Source: Victivallales bacterium (GTDB lineage: Bacteria > Verrucomicrobiota > Lentisphaeria > Oligosphaerales > Oligosphaeraceae). Taken from it: a stretch of 6,862 bases of DNA. The first letter of the stretch is position 1. The number at the start of each line of letters is the position of its first letter. Positions 1 to 6,753 of the stretch are shown in pieces. The stretch lies in contig JAGCTA010000375.1 of assembly GCA_017963875.1 (NCBI GenBank), positions 1-6,862 on the forward strand. Reading direction: 5' to 3'. Below the pieces are notes generated by a model, which worked only from the letters and a program-made list of their open reading frames with translations, ran no database searches and was not told where the DNA came from. A program made the position numbers and the translations under genes.

Positions 1-327
1 ACCATCAACCGTAAGAGGATCGCGCCCGACGAGTATTTCGTTTTTGTCAGTCACGCCATCATCATCGGTATCAGGATCATTCGGATGGGTTGCATACATC
101 TGTTCCTCGTAATTATTCAGAGTATCCTCATCAGGATCCTGAGTGACATCGTCTGTCCCTTCGACCGTCTGCGTCTTCGTCGGATTCGTCCCCGCATAGT
201 ATTCGTAGATGTTGTAGAGTCCATCACCATCGGGATCATCCAACGCCGTTTGGTTGAGATTTCCCCAATACTTGATTTCCCAATTGTCAGGTAAACCATC
301 TTTGTCAGAATCACCGCTATTGTCATC
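1..327 (-). repeat. Calcium-binding block 4, thrombospondin type-3-like, cut by window edge (residues 2075-2183+)
   Basis: Loops: DSDKDGLPDNWEIKYWGN, DPDGDGLYNIYEYYAGTNPT, DPDEDTLNNYEE (Gly lost) and DTDDDGVTDKNE, ending VGRDPLTVDG at the first base of the window. It aligns closely with block 2 in order and wording. The pattern so far (block then LamG) suggests another LamG domain could follow outside the window; this is a guess from periodicity. Confidence 0.85.
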
Positions 328-3300
328 GGAACGTGAAATATCCATTGACAGGACATTGATGATGCCAGGAGCATCTGTCTGCACATAGACGGGGTTGTCA
401 TCTGCGTCGTGGATTTCCCGACTCTTTTCATCTGTCTTGACTATATAGACGGGATTTGGAGTGACAGTCGTTGTTTCCTCGCCATCATCATCATAATACA
501 ATGGCTCGTTGGAGTCATTTGTCTTCTGGAGGTTGACAGTTTCATAGATTCGATACTGTTTGCCTGTGATAACTGGTGCAGGAACGCCGTGTGCATGACC
601 ATTATACCAGTCACCCTTGAATGCCATGTCTTCAATGGTCTGCCCGCCATCATCGAACATGTAGGCATGGACAATGTTGCTATCAATTCGATAACTCGGA
701 ATCGGAACTTTCAAATTATAGAAAAGCGAATGGGATATTCCATCCAATTTCGTGGTCAATGAATTGGAATTATTGTTGATTTCATTTTTACTCAACGCCT
801 TATTCCAGATGGCAAGATTGTCAATCTGTCCTTTGAAAGCACCATCAAGGACGGTGTCCCCATCCATCGTCTCAGTATTTCCAGGCAGTTTGCCGCCAAT
901 GGTGATCCCTCCAAGCCCAGTCATTGTCTTGATTGGATTCATGGCGATATTCGATCGCGTGAACTCTGTCAAATTGCCATCCTTGTCATAGACATACAAA
1001 GTAATTTGGCCGCCTTTGCCTGCGGCATCGGGCTTCTTGAATACTGCCGTCACCTGATACCATTCTGCATCATTTCCAGAAGTGAATGGAGTATAGAGAT
1101 TCGCCGTTGTCATTTTTGCGAAAATATCCGTGACTTTTGTCCCCGTGCTATTGGCGGTCGAGAAACCTGCATACGGCAAACCTTCATCCGTGATACCCAA
1201 TTCATAGTTGGTAACGTCACCAGCGGCATAGCGTCCAGTCGTGCGGCGGACGATGATGAACTTCTTTCCCGCTTCGGGAAGTCCCTGCGTCAACTTGACC
1301 CACGCCTGGATTGTCCAATCATCAAGTTCCTCGATGACTTCTTCGGGATCGCCATTTTCAGGAACAGTGAGAACGTATGTGCCATTAAGATTAAGGACAA
1401 GATTGTCACGTTGGAACGCATTCCGTCCATTCAACGGATCGGAACCGTTGTTCGCCTCGTAATAGTCATCCTGGCCATCATCATCGGTATCGGCCATGTT
1501 CGGCATCGTTCCACGGGCCATTTCAATGGAGTTGATGAAGAGGTCACCATCATTGTCCATCTCATCATCCGTGCGTCCGTCGCCAGCGACATCCTTTTCA
1601 AGTGGATTCGTGTTAGCAAGATATTCGCCCCAGTTGTCCAGCCCATCGCCGTCGGGATCCTGGTCATACCCCCATGGATAGATTGCATAGTTCTTCTCAA
1701 ACCAGAGGTACAGTTTGTTCGTGCCATTGGATTCCTTTGCATGGCAAATTTCGTCCGTCTCCTGATTGATGTAGAGAATGGACGGGATGACTCCTCTTGA
1801 ACACGGAGACGTCTTGATATAGAACCATTTGACGTGTCCGATGAAATTATCGGGCAACTGGTTATTGATGCGGATGCGAGCAGAGAAGGAGTAATAGTGA
1901 TCATGGCCTGCTGTCGTGCAGGTTGTATTGGAGTTCACAAAGGAAGCCCACACGGTAATGCGGTTGCGGCCTTTGACCAGTTTTCCCTTGATATTGAACG
2001 AGCCGCTGATCGCGGTTGTGTTGCTTGTATTCTCAAAATCAGGATTGACATCATGGTCCAGCAGCCCACCAGGTTGAGTACTGCCATTGTTCAGGAATGC
2101 ATCGCGCTCAGCGTTAACAAAGACCATAATGTGCGTTTTTCCGCTGTCGCCCTCAGGCAGCCCGCCGACGCCGTAATTCAACACGGCAGTGTCAATTGCC
2201 GAGAGGTTTTCGACAAATACATCCGTGAAATAGACGTATGAATCACTCCATTGGGCACCAGAATGAATCTGGCCATTATAGATGGTTTCGCCTGTCAGCG
2301 GATCGACACTGTCGCTTGATTCCGCTGGGAACTGCTGTGGAACGTCATACACGTTATGGCTGTTGCCACGAGCATGTTCAAACAGCCAGTTCTGATTGAT
2401 GTCATAGCCGATGCCAGGTTCGACGCCGAATGTATCTTCTGCACCTGCCCAATAGACTTGCTTCCATCCCGTTGGAATCGGGTCGAATTCCGAATCGCCG
2501 CTGGCATTCATGCTGACGGCGCGTTCCCAGCCGTTGGCCGCCTTCCATGTATCAGCCGTTGTTCCATCGACAGTCGCACCACTGTCAGTGCTCCAACTGG
2601 AAAGCATCCGTGACGAAAGGTCAGCCTTCGCTGTCCCATCACTTGTCAGCAACGCGTGCGGCCAATTTTTAAACATGTCCTCTTTGACAGAATACGCGAA
2701 ATCCTCCGCGTATGTCCCACCATCGTCAAAACGATAGTATGCGGTCGGCAGAGCGGTGTAGTCGTTCAGTTCGTCACCATCAAGTTTGACCTTCGGCATC
2801 TTCGCCATGTATTCGCGAATCTGCTTTGGAAGACGAAGGCCTCTGCGTCCTTCGGAGGTATTCGTCCAGACGCGGACTTCGTCAACATAACCTGCAAGAT
2901 ATTCGCCGTCGCATTCGCCGAGGATTCGAGTGACAAAACCCGTTGAGGATGAACCGCCATTTACAAGTCCGTCGCCAGTGGTAAATGTCGAACCAGCGAA
3001 GACGCCGTTGATATACAGAGTAAGGATGTTAAGCGATGCATTCCATGTCGCGGCGTAGTGTGTCCAGATATTGGCACGAGCGACGATGCCGTTTGACGCC
3101 GTGATGGACAGCGGAGTCGTCATCCCACGAATGGATGCACGGACGTATGGGATCCCATTGTTCAAACCCATGTCGAAATAGTATTTCGTCGTGCCACTTT
3201 CGGTTGCGGTTCTTTGGATGATGGAACCAGTAAGTTTGCTGCTGTCGCTGGGCATGAACCACGCCTCGACCGTCCAGTCTTGGGAAAGAGCATCCGTGAA

Positions 3301-6300
3301 ATCATGTCCGAGAAGACGGTCTGCCTCGGGAATCACGAGTGCATCCGCCGCTATGCCATTGCCGCGAAGCGCGCGCCAGACAGGTGGATCCAGCGGGTCG
3401 AGCGGACCAGTCGCGCCGCCAGTGCCGTTGACGCCCGTGGGATTGATTTCATTGTTGTCGGTCAAACCGTCATCATCCGTATCGCCATTGTTGGGGCGTG
3501 TTCCATAGCGCTGCTCAAGGACATTGCTGAGTCCATCGCTGTCGCTGTCTTCTTCAGCGTCAGAGATGCCATTTCCATCCGTGTCAGTCTGTGTCGGATT
3601 TGTCCCTGCGAGGTATTCATACAAATCGTTCAATCCATCTTTGTCAGAATCAATGGTGCCATTGCTGACTTCAATATTACCGAAATATCCGATTTCCCAT
3701 GTGTCAAGCATTCCGTCACCATCGGTATCATCAGGATCGACCTCATTGGAATCCTCGTCAACGGGAATATTCATCATGGCATAGCCATAGTTTGCCTCGG
3801 CAGCTTCAGCCACTGCCTCGTTCTGACGCTCCAAGGTAGCACTCATCCTAATGCTAATGTTCTTATTTCCACTAACTTGACTGATGACAAGCCAGTCTGC
3901 GGTCTTGCCGCCGTCGTCAAATGTGAAATTCGTGACAAGACCTGTTTCAGTGGTCATCGTTGTGCGACGATTTTCGATGATGTCGCTTGATTCACGGGCA
4001 ACAGACCAGATGCGGACTTCGTCAACCATCAAGGACAGGGCGGTTCTACTAGCGGCCGTAGCGTCAAAACCATCGCCGATGAGTAGGTCGCCAGGCTTGG
4101 GGTCTGCGTAGAGACGACCCGAATCCGTGATTGTCTGTGCATCGAACTCCACTGCGTTGGCATACGCCGTGAAGGTGATACTGTAGGAATAGTTGTTCAC
4201 GTCTTCCGTCAACGTCTTGACTGTCACGGCGACGTGCGTCCATCCGTCTTCATTACTGAATGTATGGTTGGAGTATGAGGCGGTCTTGCGCAGGAAGGCT
4301 GGGGAGTTCGCCTGTGTTGCAACACGCGTATAATCGAATTTCAACGTTCCATTTTCCAAATAGAGAATGAAATCACAATAATCGCCAAGTTTGTCTATGG
4401 CAAGTGTCTTGCGCAATAATGTACCTGTATTGCCAGCCTTAAGATTGAACCACAACTCAATTGTATAGTTGCGAAGATCCGTGAGAGCGTTGTAGTCTGC
4501 AACCTTCGCATATGGTGCCAAACGTGCTGCCATCTGCGGGTTGGCTGTAACAACAGCACCGTTCGCGCCTGGTGTCTTGTAGTCGTGTGCAGCCGTCACG
4601 AGGTCGAGAACTCGGCTCAGGGCGGGGTCAAGCGCATCCATCGAATCTGTGTTCAGCGCATGGATTTCATCATAGTCGTTGACGCCATCATCGTCGGTAT
4701 CATAGAGATTGGGCTGCGAGTTGTAGGAGTTCAGAATATTTCCTGCATAGAAAATGCCTTTTTCATTGGCATTGGCGATGCCGTCACCGTCGTAGTCAAC
4801 TTCACCGTCGCTCAAGTCGGCGACTTCGTTGCCTTCATCGGGGACGACTGCCGTGCCATCCGTTCCGTCCTCGTTGACCTGATAGAAGACTGTATCAACC
4901 TGGTGCACTTTGATATAGGTACCGCCGACCATGACATACAGAATGCGGTTTTTGGTGTTTGGATTGGTCGGATCCATACCGCACAGATATTCAAAAAGAT
5001 TGCAGACACCGTCGTTATCGTCATCCAAGGCCGCATCATTGGGATTGGTCTTGTCCAGGGAATATTCATCTTCCCACCAGTCGGGCATGCCGTCGCCATC
5101 GGTATCCGTGTCGGCGGATGTGCTTGGTTCAATCTCGACCGTAAGGGCCTTCGCGATGGCTGTGTCGTTGATGATGCCATCCGAGTCATTATCGATGTCA
5201 TCCGTGAAATCCGCTTCGCCTGTGCTCAGCGCTTCGGCGAACGCGCGCTCACTCTTGAACGGGTTGCCATAGCGGTTCTGCTCGGGATCCTGGCTCAATG
5301 CGCCGCCAGCGCTGTTCAAGACCCACAGACGCCTGCCGTTGCTGTCGTAGATGATGGTGTTCGTTCCGCTGAGATGCGGCACGGGGAACAATTCCGTCGT
5401 GGACGCATTTGCCACGCGGACCAGGGCGAACATGTTGCTGTCAGAAAGTCCTGTCAGGTCGGCGATGTCTCCTGCATAGCCGTCGGAATCCGTGTCGACG
5501 CCTGCAACTGGCGCGATTTCGGGCACCGTCATCGGCAGCGCGGTCACCCAACGGGTCATGCCACGAGACCACAGGATCGTGTGCGCGGCATCTGTATATA
5601 AGGATGTAGAGGAAACGGCACTCGTGTCCGCGTCACCTTGCATCAGACGATACTTGAACAATTCGTCGAGTTTGTCCGACTCAGTGAGAGGATTCAGCGT
5701 TGCGGCGACGGAGACGTCGGGCAGATGGACATAGTCCTCAAGCGTCTCGCCGCCGTCATCGAAGCGATAGTATGCCTGGAGTTTGTAGATTGTCCCGCTC
5801 TGGTACCATGCTTTCGCATCTTTGTCGGCAGCGATTTCATCTGCGGTCTTAGCCTTGCTCCAGAAGCGGAATTCATCCAAGTAGCCATGGCCAAAGCCAC
5901 TGGCGAGTCTGACGACTGGCGTGCCCTCTTCCGCTGACAACGGAGCCATCGCTTCAGAGGTCGCAACGGTGGAACCGTCAATGATCAGTTCCAGTTTGAA
6001 ATTTCCGCTTTCCTTCTTCCAGACCAGGGCGACGTGCGTCCATTTGACGTCAGTGATGTCTGTCGTGTACTTGTCGTCCGCCAAGGCGGAGGACATCGCG
6101 ACGGTCACCGATGTCTTGGGGTCAACCTTATTGTTCGTGATGGTCGCGCTGATGACGCCATCCGTGATTTTCAGTTCGTACTTGCTGCTGGTCGTGTCAT
6201 CGCCAAACGTCAGGAACGTACCATTATTATAATAGAAGTTATCAGAGACTCTCTTGACAGGGGCATACCAGAACTCCACCGTGAAGGCAGACGTCGGGTT

Positions 6301-6549
6301 GAAACGCAACGGCATCGGCAAAGTGATGCCATTGGCGGCAACCGTGCTCAGCACCAGGGCACGGTCGGCGGCTAGCGGCCCGCTCGACGGGTCCAGACGC
6401 TCCACGGCGTTTTCCAGTGTATCCAGGACACCATCGTCATCCCAGTCATTTACATTCCACTTCTGCGCATCGGCAAAAGGCGATGCCAGTAACGCTCCAA
6501 CAAACAGTGCCATGCCTGCTCGACGGATTTTTTTCTTCAGTGTCATCAT
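1..6549 (-). CDS. Giant secreted LamG / thrombospondin type-3 repeat protein (C-terminus outside window)
   Basis: One reading frame stays open from ATG at 6549 to base 1, giving 2183 codons with no stop. Domain landmarks read along its length (Trp94, Trp700, Trp1097, Trp1750) all fall in the same frame, so no frameshift is visible. Order of parts: Sec signal peptide (1-28), one calcium loop (about 34-46), then LamG domains at about 59-272, 650-886, 1059-1283 and 1712-1974. These are separated or followed by calcium-binding blocks at 480-636, 938-1039, 1629-1708 and 2075 onward, with an unassigned region at about 1284-1617. LamG domains commonly bind glycans or matrix proteins, and type-3 repeats bind Ca2+ and stiffen extracellular proteins; a surface adhesin or glycan-binding role is inferred from this. 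No catalytic motif was seen. The start is supported by a well-placed GGAG and the signal peptide directly after it. The sorting or anchoring signal and the total length are unknown. Confidence is high that it is a gene, moderate for its role. Confidence 0.95.
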   Translation of the reverse strand, partial: MMTLKKKIRRAGMALFVGALLASPFADAQKWNVNDWDDDGVLDTLENAVERLDPSSGPLAADRALVLSTVAANGITLPMPLRFNPTSAFTVEFWYAPVKRVSDNFYYNNGTFLTFGDDTTSSKYELKITDGVISATITNNKVDPKTSVTVAMSSALADDKYTTDITDVKWTHVALVWKKESGNFKLELIIDGSTVATSEAMAPLSAEEGTPVVRLASGFGHGYLDEFRFWSKAKTADEIAADKDAKAWYQSGTIYKLQAYYRFDDGGETLEDYVHLPDVSVAATLNPLTESDKLDELFKYRLMQGDADTSAVSSTSLYTDAAHTILWSRGMTRWVTALPMTVPEIAPVAGVDTDSDGYAGDIADLTGLSDSNMFALVRVANASTTELFPVPHLSGTNTIIYDSNGRRLWVLNSAGGALSQDPEQNRYGNPFKSERAFAEALSTGEADFTDDIDNDSDGIINDTAIAKALTVEIEPSTSADTDTDGDGMPDWWEDEYSLDKTNPNDAALDDDNDGVCNLFEYLCGMDPTNPNTKNRILYVMVGGTYIKVHQVDTVFYQVNEDGTDGTAVVPDEGNEVADLSDGEVDYDGDGIANANEKGIFYAGNILNSYNSQPNLYDTDDDGVNDYDEIHALNTDSMDALDPALSRVLDLVTAAHDYKTPGANGAVVTANPQMAARLAPYAKVADYNALTDLRNYTIELWFNLKAGNTGTLLRKTLAIDKLGDYCDFILYLENGTLKFDYTRVATQANSPAFLRKTASYSNHTFSNEDGWTHVAVTVKTLTEDVNNYSYSITFTAYANAVEFDAQTITDSGRLYADPKPGDLLIGDGFDATAASRTALSLMVDEVRIWSVARESSDIIENRRTTMTTETGLVTNFTFDDGGKTADWLVISQVSGNKNISIRMSATLERQNEAVAEAAEANYGYAMMNIPVDEDSNEVDPDDTDGDGMLDTWEIGYFGNIEVSNGTIDSDKDGLNDLYEYLAGTNPTQTDTDGNGISDAEEDSDSDGLSNVLEQRYGTRPNNGDTDDDGLTDNNEINPTGVNGTGGATGPLDPLDPPVWRALRGNGIAADALVIPEADRLLGHDFTDALSQDWTVEAWFMPSDSSKLTGSIIQRTATESGTTKYYFDMGLNNGIPYVRASIRGMTTPLSITASNGIVARANIWTHYAATWNASLNILTLYINGVFAGSTFTTGDGLVNGGSSSTGFVTRILGECDGEYLAGYVDEVRVWTNTSEGRRGLRLPKQIREYMAKMPKVKLDGDELNDYTALPTAYYRFDDGGTYAEDFAYSVKEDMFKNWPHALLTSDGTAKADLSSRMLSSWSTDSGATVDGTTADTWKAANGWERAVSMNASGDSEFDPIPTGWKQVYWAGAEDTFGVEPGIGYDINQNWLFEHARGNSHNVYDVPQQFPAESSDSVDPLTGETIYNGQIHSGAQWSDSYVYFTDVFVENLSAIDTAVLNYGVGGLPEGDSGKTHIMVFVNAERDAFLNNGSTQPGGLLDHDVNPDFENTSNTTAISGSFNIKGKLVKGRNRITVWASFVNSNTTCTTAGHDHYYSFSARIRINNQLPDNFIGHVKWFYIKTSPCSRGVIPSILYINQETDEICHAKESNGTNKLYLWFEKNYAIYPWGYDQDPDGDGLDNWGEYLANTNPLEKDVAGDGRTDDEMDNDGDLFINSIEMARGTMPNMADTDDDGQDDYYEANNGSDPLNGRNAFQRDNLVLNLNGTYVLTVPENGDPEEVIEELDDWTIQAWVKLTQGLPEAGKKFIIVRRTTGRYAAGDVTNYELGITDEGLPYAGFSTANSTGTKVTDIFAKMTTANLYTPFTSGNDAEWYQVTAVFKKPDAAGKGGQITLYVYDKDGNLTEFTRSNIAMNPIKTMTGLGGITIGGKLPGNTETMDGDTVLDGAFKGQIDNLAIWNKALSKNEINNNSNSLTTKLDGISHSLFYNLKVPIPSYRIDSNIVHAYMFDDGGQTIEDMAFKGDWYNGHAHGVPAPVITGKQYRIYETVNLQKTNDSNEPLYYDDDGEETTTVTPNPVYIVKTDEKSREIHDADDNPVYVQTDAPGIINVLSMDISRSDDNSGDSDKDGLPDNWEIKYWGNLNQTALDDPDGDGLYNIYEYYAGTNPTKTQTVEGTDDVTQDPDEDTLNNYEEQMYATHPNDPDTDDDGVTDKNEILVGRDPLTVDG
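628..1416 (-). other. LamG-like jelly-roll domain 4 (about residues 1712-1974)
   Basis: Hallmarks are WTIQAWVKL from Trp1745, WYQVTAVF from Trp1830 (His of the usual W-T-H is replaced by Gln), and IDNLAIW at 1909-1915 followed by NKALSKNEI. The closing motif AYMFDDGGQTIED has its Phe at 1965, about 50 residues after IDNLAIW; the gap includes a segment 'SHSLFYNLKVPIPSYR'. The fold call is good. Confidence 0.83.
1426..1665 (-). repeat. Calcium-binding block 3, thrombospondin type-3-like, partly degenerate (residues 1629-1708)
   Basis: Loops: DPDGDGLDNWGEYLANTNPL, then VAGDGRTDDE (first Asp lost), DNDGDLFINSIE (Gly shifted, loop irregular) and DTDDDGQDDYYE, ending GSDPLNG. It aligns with the other blocks through the E-Y-L-A-x-T-N-P segment. 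Two of four loops deviate from the calcium ligand pattern, so this block may bind fewer ions than blocks 2 and 4. Confidence 0.8.
1700..2700 (-). other. Unassigned region, possible sugar-binding beta-sandwich (about residues 1284-1617)
   Basis: About 330 residues between LamG 3 and calcium block 3 lack LamG hallmarks. The part around residues 1450-1540 has strands with VFVNAERDAF followed by GSFNIKGKLVKGRNRITVWASF-like sequence (residues 1513-1537, shown here in part). That pattern, a vNg-type strand followed by 'f-x-I-x-x-L-x-x-G-x-N-x-I-x-V', is typical of galactose-binding-like sandwiches such as the sugar-binding domain of family 2 glycosidases and PA14-like modules. This is similarity by eye only. 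The N-terminal half (1284-1440, rich in Trp, Asp and Ser) is unrecognised. Four of the protein's few cysteines fall in or near the C-terminal half. Confidence 0.4.
2701..3375 (-). other. LamG-like jelly-roll domain 3 (about residues 1059-1283)
   Basis: Hallmarks are WTVEAWF (1092-1098), WTHYAATW from Trp1162 followed by TLYINGVFAGS, and VDEVRVW at 1222-1228. The domain ends YYRFDDGGTYAED (F1274). The segment between VDEVRVW and FDDGG holds a basic stretch (GRRGLRLPKQIREYMAKMPK) not seen at this place in the other copies. The strand 'YINGVFAGS' is a classic LamG/jelly-roll signature, making this the most canonical of the four. Confidence 0.87.
3433..3738 (-). repeat. Calcium-binding block 2, thrombospondin type-3-like (residues 938-1039)
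   Basis: This is the densest block. Loops: DDTDGDGMLDTWE with GYFGN after it, DSDKDGLNDLYEYLAGTNPT, DTDGNGISDAEE, DSDSDGLSNVLE and DTDDDGLTDNNE. Each has the Asp/Gly/Glu pattern of Ca2+ loops in bacterial type-3 repeats. It leads through a Gly/Thr-rich linker (about 1037-1047) directly into LamG 3, which suggests a rigid spacer ending in a hinge. Confidence 0.85.
3892..4600 (-). other. LamG-like jelly-roll domain 2 (about residues 650-886)
   Basis: Hallmarks are YTIELWF (695-701), WTHVAV from Trp770, and VDEVRIW at 842-848 with the following 'SVARESSDI' tail. The closing motif is TFDDGGKTADW (F877). Compared with the other copies the last Asp of the closing motif is replaced, giving T-A-D-W instead of T-x-E-D. 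Fold assignment is firm; ligand unknown. Confidence 0.85.
4642..5112 (-). repeat. Calcium-binding block 1, thrombospondin type-3-like (residues 480-636)
   Basis: Loops in order: DTDTDGDGMPDWWE, DDDNDGVCNLFEYLCG followed by MDPTNPNT, then after a 60-residue beta-like insert VDYDGDGIANANE and YDTDDDGVNDYDE. Asp at loop positions 1, 3 and 5, Gly at 6 and a downstream Glu are the expected Ca2+ ligands or turns. The insert (about residues 535-600) is peculiar to this copy. Two cysteines, Cys516 and Cys523, replace residues that are Y/N and Y/A-type in the other blocks and could form a local disulfide. Confidence 0.82.
5150..5500 (-). other. Linker region with scattered acidic loops (about residues 351-467)
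   Basis: This stretch between LamG 1 and calcium block 1 contains two loop-like acidic motifs, DTDSDGYAGD (from residue 352) and DIDNDSDGIIND (about residues 448-459). Between them is a short beta-rich piece with YDSNGRRLWVLN. No family was recognised. The loops look like degenerate members of the same calcium-binding type. Confidence 0.5.
5734..6375 (-). other. LamG-like jelly-roll domain 1 (about residues 59-272)
   Basis: The three hallmark strands of bacterial LamG-type domains are present in order: FTVEFW at 89-94, WTHVALVW from Trp170, and YLDEFRFW at 223-230, followed by the usual 'SKAKTADEI' helix-like tail. The domain closes with YYRFDDGGETLED (FDDGG starts at residue 263). This family folds as a concanavalin A-like beta-sandwich and often binds carbohydrate or protein ligands; the ligand here cannot be read from the sequence. 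Confidence 0.85.
6412..6450 (-). repeat. Isolated N-terminal calcium-binding loop
   Basis: Directly after the signal peptide, about residues 34-46 read DWDDDGVLDTLE, which matches the D-x-D-x-D-G-x-x-D-x-x-E loop of type-3 / EF-hand-like repeats. It stands alone, about 300 residues before the next loop, and may cap the first LamG domain. Calcium binding is inferred from the spacing of acidic residues. Confidence 0.65.
6466..6549 (-). other. Sec signal peptide (residues 1-28)
   Basis: The N-terminus has a basic n-region (K5-K7, R9, R10), a hydrophobic core rich in A, L, V, F and G (residues 11-25), and an A-D-A motif at 26-28 that fits signal peptidase I (A-x-A). The expected mature start is Gln29. 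There is no cysteine at the cleavage site, so this is not a lipoprotein signal. It implies export across the inner membrane and agrees with the calcium-dependent modules that follow. Confidence 0.88.
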
Positions 6550-6556
6550 ACGATTT

Positions 6557-6561
6557 TCTCC
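6557..6561 (-). promoter_or_regulatory. Ribosome binding site of the giant gene
   Basis: On the minus strand GGAGA lies just before the start; GGAG ends 8 bases before the ATG at 6549. A second ATG follows immediately (6546), so two in-frame starts sit side by side. The first has the better spacing. Choosing either changes the protein by one residue only. Confidence 0.8.
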
Positions 6562-6628
6562 GTTTGAATCACTTTTTTGTTTCATTTTATTTTAATTTTT
6601 ATTATTTTTTTGCTCCTGCACCATTGTT

Positions 6629-6748
6629 TTTTGAGACAAGGTGCCGTCTTTTACTAGCAATTGCCATGCCAGTTTTCCAGCCATTTTCATCCATTTTACA
6701 AGATGAAAATACGGTACAATTGCATAAACATAGCACCTTTTCTCAAAA
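6629..6748. repeat. Nested imperfect inverted repeat, 120 bases, upstream of the giant gene
   Basis: Outer arms are TTTTGAGACAAGGTGC (6629-6644) and GCACCTTTTCTCAAAA (6733-6748), complementary at 15 of 16 positions. Inside them GCAATTG (6657-6663) pairs with CAATTGC (6717-6723), and ATTTTCATC (6683-6691) pairs with GATGAAAAT (6702-6710) around a 10-base loop. The arms are in the right nested order, with the left side about 16 bases longer. It could be a folded 5' leader, a set of operator dyads, or a small palindromic mobile repeat. There is no T-run directly after either arm, so it is not a standard terminator. Confidence 0.6.
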
Positions 6749-6753
6749 TTACG

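Noticed and set aside
1..327. CRISPR-like or tandem DNA repeats suggested by repeated 'catcatcatcggtatc'-type strings
   Set aside because: The strings are irregularly spaced and code for D-T-D-D-D-G loops in frame; they are protein repeats, not a CRISPR array.
1006..1800. 264-codon open frame on the plus strand
   Set aside because: Antisense shadow of LamG 4 and calcium block 3, with the same backwards-Asp composition and no protein-like pattern.
3214..3990. 258-codon open frame on the plus strand
   Set aside because: Antisense shadow of calcium block 2 and parts of LamG 2 and 3; low-quality Ile/Val-rich translation.
4812..5201. 129-codon open frame on the minus strand in another frame
   Set aside because: It lies fully inside the giant gene in a different frame; the Met/Thr/Pro/Arg-rich translation is typical of a shifted reading of Asp-Gly repeats.
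4585..5601. 338-codon open frame on the plus strand, rich in Ile and Val
   Set aside because: It is antisense to the calcium repeats. GAT/GAC/GGC codons read backwards give ATC/GTC/GCC, so repetitive Asp-Gly sequence leaves long stop-free antisense frames. It has no recognisable domain or ribosome binding site.
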